Shown: positions 63,474 through 64,000 of the stretch, in pieces
Numbering within the stretch: position 1 is the first letter of the stretch
Layout of the letters: each line of letters opens with the position of its first letter
From: Parabacteroides sp. PH5-46
Lineage (GTDB): Bacteria; Bacteroidota; Bacteroidia; Bacteroidales; Tannerellaceae
Direction of reading: 5' to 3'
DNA length: 64,000 bases
Assembly (NCBI RefSeq): GCF_029892785.1
Contig: NZ_JARXXA010000003.1
Location: forward strand, 62,001-126,000
Notes under the pieces: generated by a model
What the model saw: only the letters and a program-made list of their open reading frames with translations
Database searches by the model: none
Told to the model about the DNA's origin: nothing
Position numbers and translations under genes: made by a program

Positions 63474-64000
63474 ATGAAAAAGATATATAAATGGGGCTTA
63501 TACATGCTAACAGCCAGCTTGATGCTAACCAGCTGTTTCGACCTCGAAGAAGAAGTATATGCAGAGATAACGGAATCTTCCTTTATTCCTACGGATAAGG
63601 ATGTGTCGGCTCTTATCGGAAGCGCCTATTCGCCTATGCGTTACATGATGGACTGGTATGGCTATTTTGACCTTCAGGAAGAGCCGGGCGATTGTATCAT
63701 TACCCCTACACGCCCCAACGGATGGGACGATGGAGGTACCTACCGACGGATGCACCAGCACGCCTGGACGTCTGAACAGGGACAGCCCGAAAGTACCTAT
63801 GGCAGATGTTATGAAGGTATAAATAATGCCAACCGGGTTATGGACCAGATTGAGCGGGATGAGCTTCCTGTAGGTGATTTGAAAGAGGCTACCCTGGCTG
63901 AGCTACGCGCCGTGCGTGCTTTCTGGTACTCTATTTTGCTTGATACACACGGGAATGTGCCGATTGTAACTGCTTTTACGGATGAGGTACCTACTCAGTC
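63474..64000 (+). CDS. SusD-like lipoprotein, N-terminal part (cut by window edge)
   Basis: 176 residues visible. Lipoprotein signal 'MKKIYKWGLYMLTASLMLTSC', with Cys-21 as lipid site, then the SusD N-terminal core: 'RCYEGINNANRVMDQIERDELPVGDLKEATLAELRAVRAFWYSILLDTHGNVPIVTAF'. It continues beyond 64000. Forms the glycan-capture lid of the SusC channel encoded just upstream. Confidence 0.92.
   Translation, partial: MKKIYKWGLYMLTASLMLTSCFDLEEEVYAEITESSFIPTDKDVSALIGSAYSPMRYMMDWYGYFDLQEEPGDCIITPTRPNGWDDGGTYRRMHQHAWTSEQGQPESTYGRCYEGINNANRVMDQIERDELPVGDLKEATLAELRAVRAFWYSILLDTHGNVPIVTAFTDEVPTQ

Overview
This window is chromosomal DNA of a Bacteroidales bacterium, most likely Parabacteroides or a close relative (genus is inference). 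Evidence: two SusC/SusD pairs, a hybrid two-component sensor fused to an AraC output domain, a GT3-type glycogen synthase, BfmA/MobB-type mobilization genes, a 29-residue AURKAIP1/COX24-type basic peptide, and several promoters of the Bacteroidetes type (TTG, about 20 bp, TAnnTTTG). Ribosome binding sites are weak or absent, as is usual in this phylum.

Layout. 1-16.9 kb is ordinary core genome: the end of a Crp/Fnr regulator, kdsA, miaA, a lutABC-like lactate oxidation operon, gapA, a small YtxH/holin-like envelope cluster, prmA, rplU-rpmA, cytidine deaminase, glycogen phosphorylase and synthase, an acyltransferase, an omega-amidase and an AmpG-like permease. 17.0-27.3 kb resembles the ribose-utilization (rus) loci of Bacteroides: a divergent 513-aa candidate regulator, ribokinase, a sugar permease, SusC, SusD and a secreted ADP-ribosylglycohydrolase-family enzyme.

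27.36-49.07 kb is a mobilizable genomic island inserted in the 3' end of dnaK. A 19-bp exact direct repeat, identical to the last codons of dnaK, bounds it (27358-27376 and 49053-49071). The integrase end carries a helix-turn-helix gene, a tyrosine recombinase and a membrane protein. The middle carries a RES-domain gene, an excisionase-like gene, a DnaC-like ATPase, BfmA/MobB mobilization genes and a candidate oriT. The rest is a seven-gene, tightly packed minus-strand defence operon: XRE regulator, PLD-SNF2 helicase, N6-adenine methyltransferase, RecF-like ATPase, DUF4062-APAZ protein, short prokaryotic Argonaute (MID-PIWI, apparently catalytically dead) and an AlbA_2/Schlafen-like protein. 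A metallophosphoesterase follows. The DUF4062-APAZ plus short Argonaute pair, coupled by a TGATG overlap and embedded in a restriction-like operon, is the most exciting item here.

49.05-53.2 kb returns to core genes: dnaK, RNase G, the 29-aa basic peptide and an HU protein. 53.4-64 kb is a polysaccharide utilization locus with a GH127 enzyme, a hybrid two-component regulator, SusC and the start of SusD, probably aimed at an L-arabinofuranose-containing glycan.

Beyond genes, two intergenic regions (8121-8202 and 60028-60131) hold arrays of 16-bp imperfect palindromes repeated at exactly 22 bp. The palindrome sequence differs completely between the two loci while the architecture is the same. 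No standard feature type explains these.
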